From contig JAABSP010000007.1 of assembly GCA_011390345.1 (NCBI GenBank), positions 1-64,000 on the forward strand: DNA of 64,000 nt. Direction: 5' to 3'. Below the pieces are notes generated by a model that was not told the DNA's origin, searched no databases, and worked only from the letters and a program-made list of their open reading frames with translations. Of the stretch, positions 34,444 through 42,205 are shown piece by piece. Source of the DNA: Desulfobacteraceae bacterium. GTDB lineage: Bacteria; Desulfobacterota; Desulfobacteria; Desulfobacterales; JAABSP01. Numbering within the stretch: the first letter of the stretch is position 1; the number at the start of each line of letters is the position of its first letter. The position numbers and the translations under genes were made by a program.

Positions 34444-35226
34444 TCAGGGAATGCAGCGGCCCACGGAGCCCTCTTTGCACCGGGTTCCGTCGGTCCAGAT
34501 GGCATGGTCCAGGCGGGCATCCTTGAAGCATCCCATCCATCGGTCGTGGGGCTGGCAGACCCTCCGGGGATAGGTCTGCCAGATATTGGCATTCTTCAGA
34601 TCCGCCCGGGTGAGATCTGCTTTTATGAACAGGGCATCCACCAGGTTGGCCCCGTAAAGATTGGCATCGGTGAGATCCGCGTTGTTCAGCTCGGCGCGGA
34701 GCATGTCCGCCTCTTTGAGACGAGCCCCCCGCAGATCCGCATCCGAAAGGATTGCCGAAATGAGTCGGGTCCCTTCGAGGTTGGCATCGGTAAAACGGGC
34801 TCCAAAAGCCCTCACTCCATGCAGCCCTGCTCCCCGGAGGTCGGCCCTGGAAAGATCCGCACCGGAGAGATCGGCCGATAAGAGATGTGCGCCCATGAGA
34901 TAGGCATCTTTCAGATTCGCCCCTCTCAGGTCCGCCTTCTGCAGAGAGGCTCCGGCAAGGTTTGCGCTGCTCAGATCCGCATCCTTGAGATCGGCCCCGA
35001 GAAGATTGGCCTCAAATAGATCGGCTCCGGACAGATCTGACCCTTTGAGCTGGGCCCGGACAAGATATGCGCTTTTGAGGTCCGCTTCCTTTAGATCACA
35101 GGCCTCGCACCGGTTCTCCCCCTGCAGACGGCTGAGATCTGCCGGATCAAAGCATAGAACCGGGGAGAACCCGGTCGAGGCCGTGATAAAGGATAAAAGG
35201 AAAAGAGGGAAACGATACCGGATCAG
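34444..35226 (-). CDS. Secreted pentapeptide-repeat protein with probable CTG start
   Basis: This 260-residue protein is mostly A(D/N)LxxA pentapeptide repeats (about 28-205), which fold into a square helix. It ends with a Cys-containing tail. The frame stays open, in good repeat register, well upstream of the first ATG (34896) and reaches a signal-peptide-like start (LIRYRFPLFLLSFITAS). No ATG, GTG or TTG exists in that stretch. A CTG at 35226 overlaps the stop of the preceding gene as CTGA, with a GGGGGA ribosome binding site before it, so I propose a coupled CTG start. If translation began at 34896 about half of the repeats and the export signal would be lost. Function is unknown. Confidence 0.72.
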   Translation of the reverse strand: MIRYRFPLFLLSFITASTGFSPVLCFDPADLSRLQGENRCEACDLKEADLKSAYLVRAQLKGSDLSGADLFEANLLGADLKDADLSSANLAGASLQKADLRGANLKDAYLMGAHLLSADLSGADLSRADLRGAGLHGVRAFGARFTDANLEGTRLISAILSDADLRGARLKEADMLRAELNNADLTDANLYGANLVDALFIKADLTRADLKNANIWQTYPRRVCQPHDRWMGCFKDARLDHAIWTDGTRCKEGSVGRCIP

Positions 35227-35531
35227 GGCGCATCCCCCGGCGGAACATTGCTGTTCAAAGCCTTGCTGGAGGGGCGGCCCACCATGCCGGCCATCTGCCG
35301 GGCTCCTTCCTTCTCCTCTCCCTCCCGGTTGAGCGTGCCGAAGATCCGCTCTCCCTCATGGGGCTCCTCCGCTTTTACCGCAGGAGCTTCCCGCTGATCC
35401 GCGTCCCCCTTTTCCGGGTTCAATTGACCAAAGATCCGGTAGTGGCTGCTGAAGTCATCAGCCCATGCCGCACCGGTCAGCAGAAAGATCCCTGCCGCCG
35501 CAACCAGTGTAAGTAATGTAAATTTTCTCAT
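35223..35531 (-). CDS. Small exported hypothetical protein
   Basis: This 102-residue protein has a clear signal peptide (MRKFTLLTLVAAAGIFLLTGAAWA). The mature part is short, hydrophilic and probably disordered. Two related motifs, YRIFGQLNPE and ERIFGTLNRE, about 20 residues apart look like an internal repeat. The stop codon overlaps the proposed CTG start of the pentapeptide gene, so the two are likely made together and act in the periplasm or at the surface. I do not recognise the family. Confidence 0.72.
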   Translation of the reverse strand: MRKFTLLTLVAAAGIFLLTGAAWADDFSSHYRIFGQLNPEKGDADQREAPAVKAEEPHEGERIFGTLNREGEEKEGARQMAGMVGRPSSKALNSNVPPGDAP

Positions 35532-35723
35532 TTCGTCCTCCCTTCAGGTAAAGGGTCTTTGGAGTGCAGGCTTTCTCGGATTCCCGATTTTCAAAGCCTG
35601 CGGCCTTTTAAAAAAACATCATGAAGATTATTCAGAATATGATGAAAAAAAATTTATTTTTTCTATTCCAATTTTATGTGTTTTATGATAAAAAATCAAC
35701 AAAATTCTGATTCGATCGGAAAT

Positions 35724-35749
35724 TGTCGGTCCGTTACGTTGGTCCGACA
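35724..35749. promoter_or_regulatory. Inverted repeat in the 35.5-35.9 kb spacer
   Basis: TGTCGGTCC and GGTCCGACA (one mismatch, 8-bp centre) form a possible operator or hairpin in the 359-bp AT-rich spacer between two divergent exported-protein genes. A second small hairpin, GGCGATC-GGAT-GATCGCC, lies at 35835-35852 in the leader of the Cache gene. I see no gene in this spacer and no clear riboswitch match. Confidence 0.4.
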
Positions 35750-35890
35750 GGAAATCCAAAGATAAATATCGATAAATAAACAATAAGAATGAAAAGGAGG
35801 TGAGTCCATACAAAAGTTTTCGACCGGAGGCGAGGGCGATCGGATGATCGCCGGTAATGGTAACCAACTGAAAATGGAGGCTGAAACGAG

Positions 35891-36367
35891 ATGAAAAGAT
35901 ATCTGACCATCGGAATGGCTGTTGCCTTGTGTCTTCTTTTGAGCGGACAGGCCTTTGGGGCCGGCGCAACCCGGGGCGAATGCGTTTCCAAGGTTCGGGA
36001 GGCGGCAGAACTGATCGAAAGCAAAGGGGTTGACGCGGCCATTAAACAGATCAATGACAAAGACGGCCCCTTTGTCTGGAAGGACAGCTATGTCTTCCTG
36101 ATGAACCTGGACGGGAAGATGCTGGCCCATCCGGTCAAGCCGGAGCTGACGGAAAGGGACCACCTGCTGCTGGTGACGGACCCCAACAACAAGGCGCTCT
36201 TTGTCCATTTCGTCAACATGGCCAGAAACCAGAGCGAAGGGTGGGTCGATTATCTCTGGCCCAAGCCGGGCGAGACGATCCCTTCTGAAAAGGTCACCTA
36301 CATCTATCGGATTCCAGGAAAGGATCTTTTCCTGGGCGCCGGCATCTATACCAGTATGATGCACTAA
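35891..36367 (+). CDS. Periplasmic single-Cache domain protein
   Basis: This 158-residue exported protein has a signal peptide ending QAFG-A and one Cache-type ligand-binding domain (about 30-155). Typical features are the helix CVSKVREAAELIESKG, the strand YVFLMNLDGKMLAHP and the end PSEKVTYIYRIPGKDLFLGAGIY. Stand-alone Cache proteins bind small molecules such as organic acids and may feed a transporter or receptor. It converges on satP across a shared terminator, so a role linked to acetate or similar acids is tempting but unproven. GGAGG lies about ten bases before the ATG. Confidence 0.85.
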   Translation: MKRYLTIGMAVALCLLLSGQAFGAGATRGECVSKVREAAELIESKGVDAAIKQINDKDGPFVWKDSYVFLMNLDGKMLAHPVKPELTERDHLLLVTDPNNKALFVHFVNMARNQSEGWVDYLWPKPGETIPSEKVTYIYRIPGKDLFLGAGIYTSMMH

Positions 36368-36425
36368 GGGTCCGGGAATAATCGGAACAGAGCAGCCTTG
36401 AAAAGGCTGGAAATGAAGCGGAAAA

Positions 36426-36471
36426 AAAAGGCGTCTGACCAAAGCTTCAGGGCTTTGGCGACGCCTTTTTT
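36426..36471. terminator. Bidirectional terminator between Cache gene and satP
   Basis: AAAAGGCGTC pairs with GACGCCTTTT and an inner CCAAAGC pairs with GCTTTGG. T runs follow on both strands, so it can stop transcription from both convergent genes. Confidence 0.85.
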
Positions 36472-36542
36472 ATTCATTTCTCTGCCCGGCAGGAGTGCTG
36501 CCGGGCAGAGCGGAAGGCTCCTAAAAGGAACCTGTCACGGGA

Positions 36543-37109
36543 TTACTTGATCCAGGGCTTTCCGACCGGCAGCACATCCTTGCCAAAGACATCGGCATAG
36601 ATGATGTGGGCCATCACATACCACGCGTTGAGCGCGCAGACCATCAACACATAGCCGGCCACCTTGGTCAACTGCGGATAGCCGAAATGGGCCAGATCCA
36701 GCAGGATGAAGCCGAGCAGCAGCAGGGTGAAGGTGGAGGCGAGTGCGCCATTGATCTTCATGGAGCCGACCCACATGATCGCGGTATAGAGGGTCCAGAC
36801 CACCAGGAACCAGCCCACGTCCGTTGTGCTCGATTTATAGACGCCCAGATAGTTGAGGATGAAGATCAGCCCCAGAGCCATCCAGAAGCAGCCGTATGCG
36901 GTGAATGCGCTGTAGCCGAAGTTGTTTCCGGTCTTCATCTCCTGGAGTCCTGCGATCATCTGGGCCAGTCCGCCGAAGACCAGCCCCAGCACCAGCACAG
37001 GCCCCACACCGCACCATCCCACGTTGTGGAACTGCAGAATCAACGTCGTCAAACCAAAACCTGCCAGACCGACCACCGCGGGATTTCCCAGTTTTACCTC
37101 TTCTGCCAT
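36543..37109 (-). CDS. satP: Acetate/succinate permease, SatP/YaaH family
   Basis: This 188-residue membrane protein of the GPR1/FUN34/YaaH family has about six transmembrane helices. The family signature NPAVVGLAGFG lies near the start, and N-terminal helix 1 follows directly. It carries acetate (and sometimes succinate) with protons. The ATG at 37109 fits a GGAGGAAAG upstream site; an ATG at 37127 overlaps that site. It lies downstream of an acyl-CoA synthetase gene on the same strand, about 200 bp away and behind a terminator-like hairpin, which suggests related function but separate transcripts. Confidence 0.93.
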   Translation of the reverse strand: MAEEVKLGNPAVVGLAGFGLTTLILQFHNVGWCGVGPVLVLGLVFGGLAQMIAGLQEMKTGNNFGYSAFTAYGCFWMALGLIFILNYLGVYKSSTTDVGWFLVVWTLYTAIMWVGSMKINGALASTFTLLLLGFILLDLAHFGYPQLTKVAGYVLMVCALNAWYVMAHIIYADVFGKDVLPVGKPWIK

Positions 37110-37225
37110 TTCTCTTCTTTCCTCCATTTAGAAAAATTAATAAAAAAACTGCTTGGAAAAAATTAATACTATACTGCAAATCCAACCCTTAAGATCGGAT
37201 CTTTCCTACGGCTGCGATTGTCCGA

Positions 37226-37258
37226 AGAAAAGCCGGGGCCGGACCTTCTGCCGGCCCC
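37226..37258 (-). terminator. Terminator after acyl-CoA synthetase gene
   Basis: Read on the minus strand, GGGGCCGG and CCGGCCCC form an 8-bp stem around an 8-base loop, followed by GGCTTTTCTT. It lies downstream of the synthetase stop. Confidence 0.65.
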
Positions 37259-37314
37259 GTCACGATTCATAGCAATTTATCCGCCGTTTGGCAAAGTGAA
37301 ATGATGGGCCGCTT

Positions 37315-39219
37315 CTATTTTCTCGACTTGGCCAACCCGATCTTGTTCAGCGCATCCTCCATCTCGCCGAGGATGGCCGGATCGTCGATGGTGGCCGGCG
37401 CCTTGAACTCCTTGTTATCCGCGATCTTCTGGATGGTTCCCCGGAGGATCTTTCCAGAGCGGGTCTTGGGCAGCCGTTTGACCACGGTCGCGGTCTTGAA
37501 GGCCGCAACGGGTCCGATCCGGTCCCGGACCATCCCCACCACCTCTTTGACGATCTCCTCGTCGGGGCGATCCACCCCGGCCTTGAGCACGATGAATCCC
37601 ACGGGGACCTGTCCCTTGAGCTGGTCTTCAACCCCTAAGACCGCACACTCGGCCACATCCTGGTGATCCGAGAGGACCTCTTCCATCGCGCCGGTGGAGA
37701 GGCGGTGGCCCGCGACGTTGATGATGTCGTCGGTTCTCGACATCACATAGACATAGTCTTCCTCGTCGATGAAGCCGGCATCTGCGGTCTTGTAGTATCC
37801 CGGAAACTCCTCCAGATAGGATTCCACAAACCGGTCGTCGTTCTGCCACAGGGTCGGCAGGGTTCCCGGGGGCAGGGGCAGCTTGACCACCAGTGCGCCG
37901 ATCTCCCCGGCCTTGACCTCCTTTGCGGCCTCGTCCACCACCCGCACATCCCAGCCCGGCACCGCCTTTGTGGGGGAGCCGTATTTTACCGGGAAGTAGT
38001 GCAGGCCCATGCAGTTGGCGCAGATGGCCCAGCCGGTCTCGGTCTGCCACCAGTGGTCGATGACTGGGACGTTGAGGTTCCGCTCGGACCACTGGATCGT
38101 GTCCGGATCGGAGCGCTCGCCCGCGAGAAAGAGGATCTTGAAGTTGGAGAGGTCGTGCTTTTTGATCATTTCGCCCTTGGGGTCGTCCCGCTTGATGGCC
38201 CTGAACGCGGTGGGCGCGGTGAAGAGGCTCTTGACGCCGTGTTCGGAGATGATCCGCCAGAAGACGCCAGCGTCCGGAGTTCCCACGGGTTTGCCCTCGA
38301 AGAGGATGGTGGTGGCGCCCTTGAAGAGCGGTGCATAGATGATGTAGGAGTGGCCCACGACCCAGCCCACGTCCGACGCGGCCCAGTATACATCCCCGGC
38401 GTCGATATCGTAGACGGCCTTCATTGTCCATTTCAGGGCTACCATATGGCCGCCGTTGTCCCGGACCACGCCCTTGGGCTGTCCCGTGGTGCCGGAGGTG
38501 TAGAGGATGTAGAGGGGGTCGGTTGCGGCCACTGGTACGCAGTCGGCCGGTTTGGCTTTGGCCATGGCCTCTTCCCAGTCAACATCCCGGCCCTCGATCA
38601 TGGTGGCCTTCTCCATGGGGCGCTGGATGATGACGCACTTCTCCGGCTTGTAGTCCGAAAAATCGATGGCCTTGTCCAGAAGCGGCTTGTACGCGATCAC
38701 CTTCTTGACCTCGATGCCGCAGGAGGCCGTTACGATCACTCTGGGCTTGGCGTCGTTGATGCGGGTGGCCAGCTCTTTGGCGGCAAATCCGCCGAAGACC
38801 ACGGAATGGATCGCGCCGATCCGGGCGCAGGCCAGCATCGAGATGGCCGCTTCCGCGATCATGGGCATGTAGATGATCACCCGGTCTCCCTTGACCACGC
38901 CCTGATCCTGGAGAACCCCGGCGAACTTGGCCACTTCGTCCCGGAGTTCGGTGTAGGTGTATTTCCTGATGGTGTCCGTCACAGGGCTGTCATAGATCAG
39001 CGCGAGCTGATCCCCGCGGCCATTGTCAACATGGTAGTCCAAAGCATTGTACGCGGTGTTCATTTCACCGCCGACAAACCATCGGTAAAAGGGTTTGTTG
39101 GAATCATCCAGCACCTTGTCCCACTTCTTGTACCAATGGCAATCCTCGGCAGCCTCCCCCCAAAAGCCTTCGGGGTCCTTCAGTGATCTCTCATACGCTT
39201 CCTGATACTTGTTAGCCAT
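37315..39219 (-). CDS. prpE: Propionyl-CoA/acetyl-CoA synthetase (AMP-forming)
   Basis: This 634-residue ANL-superfamily enzyme activates a short acid with ATP to acyl-AMP and then acyl-CoA. The phosphate loop YTSGTTGQPKG, the GWVVGHSYIIYAPL region, the WWQTETG motif and the C-terminal LPKTRSGKILRG with its acylatable lysine are all present. The opening (DPEGFWGEAA, KPFYRWFVGGEMNTAYNALD) is closer to PrpE/ACSS3-type propionyl-CoA synthetases than to Acs, but the substrate cannot be fixed by eye. The ATG at 39219 follows AAGGAG. It fits with SatP as an uptake-and-activation pair for acetate or propionate. Confidence 0.92.
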   Translation of the reverse strand: MANKYQEAYERSLKDPEGFWGEAAEDCHWYKKWDKVLDDSNKPFYRWFVGGEMNTAYNALDYHVDNGRGDQLALIYDSPVTDTIRKYTYTELRDEVAKFAGVLQDQGVVKGDRVIIYMPMIAEAAISMLACARIGAIHSVVFGGFAAKELATRINDAKPRVIVTASCGIEVKKVIAYKPLLDKAIDFSDYKPEKCVIIQRPMEKATMIEGRDVDWEEAMAKAKPADCVPVAATDPLYILYTSGTTGQPKGVVRDNGGHMVALKWTMKAVYDIDAGDVYWAASDVGWVVGHSYIIYAPLFKGATTILFEGKPVGTPDAGVFWRIISEHGVKSLFTAPTAFRAIKRDDPKGEMIKKHDLSNFKILFLAGERSDPDTIQWSERNLNVPVIDHWWQTETGWAICANCMGLHYFPVKYGSPTKAVPGWDVRVVDEAAKEVKAGEIGALVVKLPLPPGTLPTLWQNDDRFVESYLEEFPGYYKTADAGFIDEEDYVYVMSRTDDIINVAGHRLSTGAMEEVLSDHQDVAECAVLGVEDQLKGQVPVGFIVLKAGVDRPDEEIVKEVVGMVRDRIGPVAAFKTATVVKRLPKTRSGKILRGTIQKIADNKEFKAPATIDDPAILGEMEDALNKIGLAKSRK

Positions 39220-39484
39220 GCTTTCTTCTCCTTCTGTGCTTTCAAGGTTAAACAAACATCCCGGCAGGGGGGGTATCCCCGTGCGGATCAAACCGAATTT
39301 CGATACATATTATAAGATGTATGCGGCTGTCAAGTAGAATCAATGAATCCGATACAGTCGATGAATGAAGGACATGCAGTGACTGATCTTCTCTGGGGCC
39401 AAAACGCGGTTGACTTTTCCGGGTGTTCCCGCTATTGCCATAGATTTTGCAAACCTTTCTTTATGGAATACAGGACTTAAAGAG

Positions 39485-41041
39485 ATGATCATAACGGAGA
39501 TATTGACAAGAAATGCCCGTTGCTTCGGAAGCGATACCGCACTGATCGAAAGGGAGCCGGAAAAGAACCTGCGCCGGGAGATCGACTGGGTGGAATTTCA
39601 CCGCCAGAGCAATAGACTGGCCAACGCGCTTCTCGCCTGCGGTATTGGAAAGGGAGACAGAGTCATTCAGCTCATGATGAACAGCCTGGAGTGGCTGCCG
39701 GTCTACTTCGGGATTCTCCGGACCGGAGCGTGGGCCGTTCCCCTCAACTTCCGGTTCTCCGAAAGAGGGATTCGCGGCTGCAACGAGACCGCAGGGGCCA
39801 AGGCCATGATCTTCGGCCCCGAATTCATAGAGCGGATCGAGGCGATCAAGGGGGATCTGGATATCAGCGTCAACTGCTATATCTATGTGGGGGAGAAAGA
39901 GAGCTGTCCGGACTGGGCCGCGTTTTTGCCGGATTTTATCGATGGCGTCTCCGCGCAGGACCCGAAGATTCCCATCGAACTGATGGATACGGCTGGCCTC
40001 TATTTCACCTCCGGAACTACGGGCCTGCCCAAGGCGGTCCGCCTCACCCACAGAAATCTTGAATTCGCCTGCTATCTGGAAAATCGGCACCACAACCAGA
40101 CCCCTGGGGACAATTTCCTCTGCATTCCGCCGCTGTACCATACCGGAGCCAAGATGCACTGGTTCGGCAACTTTATTGTCGGGGCAAAGGCTGTGATTCT
40201 GAAGGGGGTGAAGCCCCAATGGATACTGGAGGCTGTATCCGAGGAGCGGGTGACGCTGGTCTGGCTGCTGGTTCCGTGGGCCCACGATATCCTCATCGAG
40301 ATCGAGGCCGGAAGGATCGACCTCTCCCGATACCGGTTGGATCAGTGGCGCTTCATGCATATCGGCGCGCAGCCGGTGCCGCAGAGCCTGATCCGGAACT
40401 GGATGAAGGTCTTTCCGGGCCACCAGTATGATACCAACTACGGGCTGACCGAGGCCACAGGGCCGGGATGTGTTCATCTCGGGATGGGGAATCTCCACAA
40501 AGTTGGGGCCATCGGACTGCCGGGATTCGACTGGGAGTGCCGGATCGTGGATATGGAGATGAATCCTGTTGAGAACGGAACCCCGGGGGAGCTGATCGTC
40601 AAAGGTCCTGGTGTGATGCAGGAATATTACAAAAATCCCGAGGCCACGGCCGAAGTCCTGCAGGATGGCTGGCTCCTGACCGGGGATGTGGCCCGCAAGG
40701 ACGAGGAGGGCTTCATATGGCTGGTTGACCGGAAAAAGGATGTGATCATCACCGGCGGCGAAAATATCTATCCGGTGGAGATCGAGGATTTTCTCATGGA
40801 GCATCCGGATATCGGGGATGTCGCGGTCATCGGCCTTCCGGACGAGCGGCTGGGGGAGATTGTGGCCGCGGTGGTCCAGCTCAAGCCGGGACGGAATCTG
40901 GAAGAGGAGGAGATCCGGGAGTTCTGCAAGGGGCTTCCGCGATACAGACGGCCCCGCCGCTTCTTCTTCGATCCGGTTCCGAGAAATCCTACCGGAAAGA
41001 TCGAAAAGCCGAAGCTGAGAAATATGTACCGGGATCAATAG
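39485..41041 (+). CDS. AMP-dependent acyl-CoA synthetase/ligase
   Basis: This 518-residue ANL enzyme is of the medium/long-chain acyl or aryl-CoA ligase type. The phosphate loop is YFTSGTTGLPKAVRLTH, followed by NYGLTEATGPG and TGDVARKDEEGFIWLVDRKKDVI. The C-terminal lysine region is NPTGKIEKPKLR. The substrate is unknown. The ATG at 39485 has AGGA nine bases upstream; a start at 39410 would add a stretch without homology. It is divergent from the propionyl-CoA synthetase gene, with about 265 bp between. The stop codon lies inside the first unit of an 11-bp tandem repeat. Confidence 0.85.
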   Translation: MIITEILTRNARCFGSDTALIEREPEKNLRREIDWVEFHRQSNRLANALLACGIGKGDRVIQLMMNSLEWLPVYFGILRTGAWAVPLNFRFSERGIRGCNETAGAKAMIFGPEFIERIEAIKGDLDISVNCYIYVGEKESCPDWAAFLPDFIDGVSAQDPKIPIELMDTAGLYFTSGTTGLPKAVRLTHRNLEFACYLENRHHNQTPGDNFLCIPPLYHTGAKMHWFGNFIVGAKAVILKGVKPQWILEAVSEERVTLVWLLVPWAHDILIEIEAGRIDLSRYRLDQWRFMHIGAQPVPQSLIRNWMKVFPGHQYDTNYGLTEATGPGCVHLGMGNLHKVGAIGLPGFDWECRIVDMEMNPVENGTPGELIVKGPGVMQEYYKNPEATAEVLQDGWLLTGDVARKDEEGFIWLVDRKKDVIITGGENIYPVEIEDFLMEHPDIGDVAVIGLPDERLGEIVAAVVQLKPGRNLEEEEIREFCKGLPRYRRPRRFFFDPVPRNPTGKIEKPKLRNMYRDQ

Positions 41042-41130
41042 GAAACCTATAGGGGATCAACAGGAAACCAATAGGAGACCAATAGGGGATCAATAGGGGA
41101 TCAATAGGGGATCAACAGGGGATCAACAGG
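41032..41130. repeat. Nine copies of an 11-bp unit (GGATCAATAGG) overlapping a stop codon
   Basis: Nine 11-bp units run without gaps from 41032 to 41130, with variants in units 2, 4 and 5. The first unit contains the last two codons and TAG stop of the acyl-CoA ligase gene, so the array seems to have grown out of that gene's end. The rest of the spacer to 41278 shows no gene. Confidence 0.93.
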
Positions 41131-41278
41131 AAAAGGGCAGGAAGAAGGATATTCCTTCCCCGGGTTTACCGTCTCCTCCCCATTGATCTTCCCGCCGCTT
41201 CATTCCATTGTAAAGGGGGCGATTGCGATCTTCAAAAGAGATCTGTTCTCAAATGATGAAAGATGAGATGGGGCGGAG

Positions 41279-42073
41279 GTGGTTTTTTTCTTTGGTTTGC
41301 GAGGGCGCTGGTTTGCTGCGTGCGGGATGTTTTTGCTCTTTCTGCTCTTTTTTGACCGGGCTGCCGCAGTGGGCTATTCGGTTCGTCTCATTCCCCTGCT
41401 GGTCATTTCAGAATCTTCTCAAATCGACAACCCTTTTTCTACAAATCCGAACAATTTTTTGCTTGAAAATGCGCTTAGGGCCAGGCTTCTGGAGAAGGAG
41501 ATGGCGGTCCAATGGCTGCGGATTTCCAAAGAAGCGGAGGATCGGTACAAGGGATATCTGCCCATCTTATGGGAGGCGGGGTTTTACGACTGGGAGATGG
41601 TGAAAAGCACTGAGATGCGGGAGGATATAGCATCGGACGTGATCTCCAAGGCGGCCGCGGATCTCTTTCAATGGACGCCGCTGGGGAGTACGCTGAAGCG
41701 GATCGAACAACAGTTGAGAAGGTATTTCAAGGCGGAATACAGCAGGGGAGTGAACGAAAGCGAAGGATCTTTCTATCTGCCGGGGCAGGTGACGGAGGCG
41801 GTGGAGGAGAAGGAGAAGCTCTATTCCCTGTCCCTCTCCTCCTATATCTATGTGGATCTGGATCGGATGCAGCCCCACGCCTCTTTGCGGGCCCATTTCG
41901 ACTATTATGAGGCCGAGGCCGGGTTCAAATACGAATCCGAGGAGGCGCTGTGGGAATTGGAATACATCCACCCGGCCATCGGTTCCTTTTTCGGCAGCAG
42001 GCCGACTTTCAGCCTCGCGTATGACCGGAATCGGGTCTGGACCTGCATGATCCGGATGGTTCTGCGGCTATGA
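41279..42073 (+). CDS. Exported hypothetical protein
   Basis: This 264-residue protein has a hydrophobic N-terminal segment (FAACGMFLLFLLFFDRAAAVG) that looks like a signal peptide, then a charged helical part and a probable beta-strand C-terminal half with many aromatic residues (YSLSLSSYIYVDLDRM, LRAHFDYYEAEAGFKY). This could sit at the outer membrane. I do not recognise the family. The GTG at 41279 is the best available start but overlaps its own GGAGG; an internal TTG is possible. Repeat arrays lie on both sides (41032-41130 and 42096-42155). Confidence 0.6.
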   Translation: MVFFFGLRGRWFAACGMFLLFLLFFDRAAAVGYSVRLIPLLVISESSQIDNPFSTNPNNFLLENALRARLLEKEMAVQWLRISKEAEDRYKGYLPILWEAGFYDWEMVKSTEMREDIASDVISKAAADLFQWTPLGSTLKRIEQQLRRYFKAEYSRGVNESEGSFYLPGQVTEAVEEKEKLYSLSLSSYIYVDLDRMQPHASLRAHFDYYEAEAGFKYESEEALWELEYIHPAIGSFFGSRPTFSLAYDRNRVWTCMIRMVLRL

Positions 42074-42095
42074 TTTTTGCAGCCTCGATGCCGGA

Positions 42096-42155
42096 GAAAG
42101 GACAAAATGACCAAAACGACATAAAGGACCTAAACGACAAATGACATAAACGACG
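42096..42155. repeat. Second GGAC/AAAA repeat block
   Basis: A run of GGACAAAA- and ACGACATAAA-like words follows the unknown exported gene. It aligns well with the block after cooS at 7873-7925, sharing GGACAAA, GACCAAAA and AAAGGAC in the same order and spacing. It is probably one dispersed repeat family. No gene is seen here. Confidence 0.75.
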
Positions 42156-42205
42156 CAACCCGATGCTATCTGTTTTTCAACCAGACGATCAGGCCGGCAG
42201 AGGGA

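Noticed and set aside
34283-34540. Longer start for the multi-RAMP protein
   Set aside because: The added 86 codons look non-coding, and the Cas7-like strand begins right at the ATG at 34282.
35800-35847. 15-codon leader peptide (GTG) upstream of the Cache gene
   Set aside because: The GTG overlaps its own AGGAGG, and no attenuator pairs with it.
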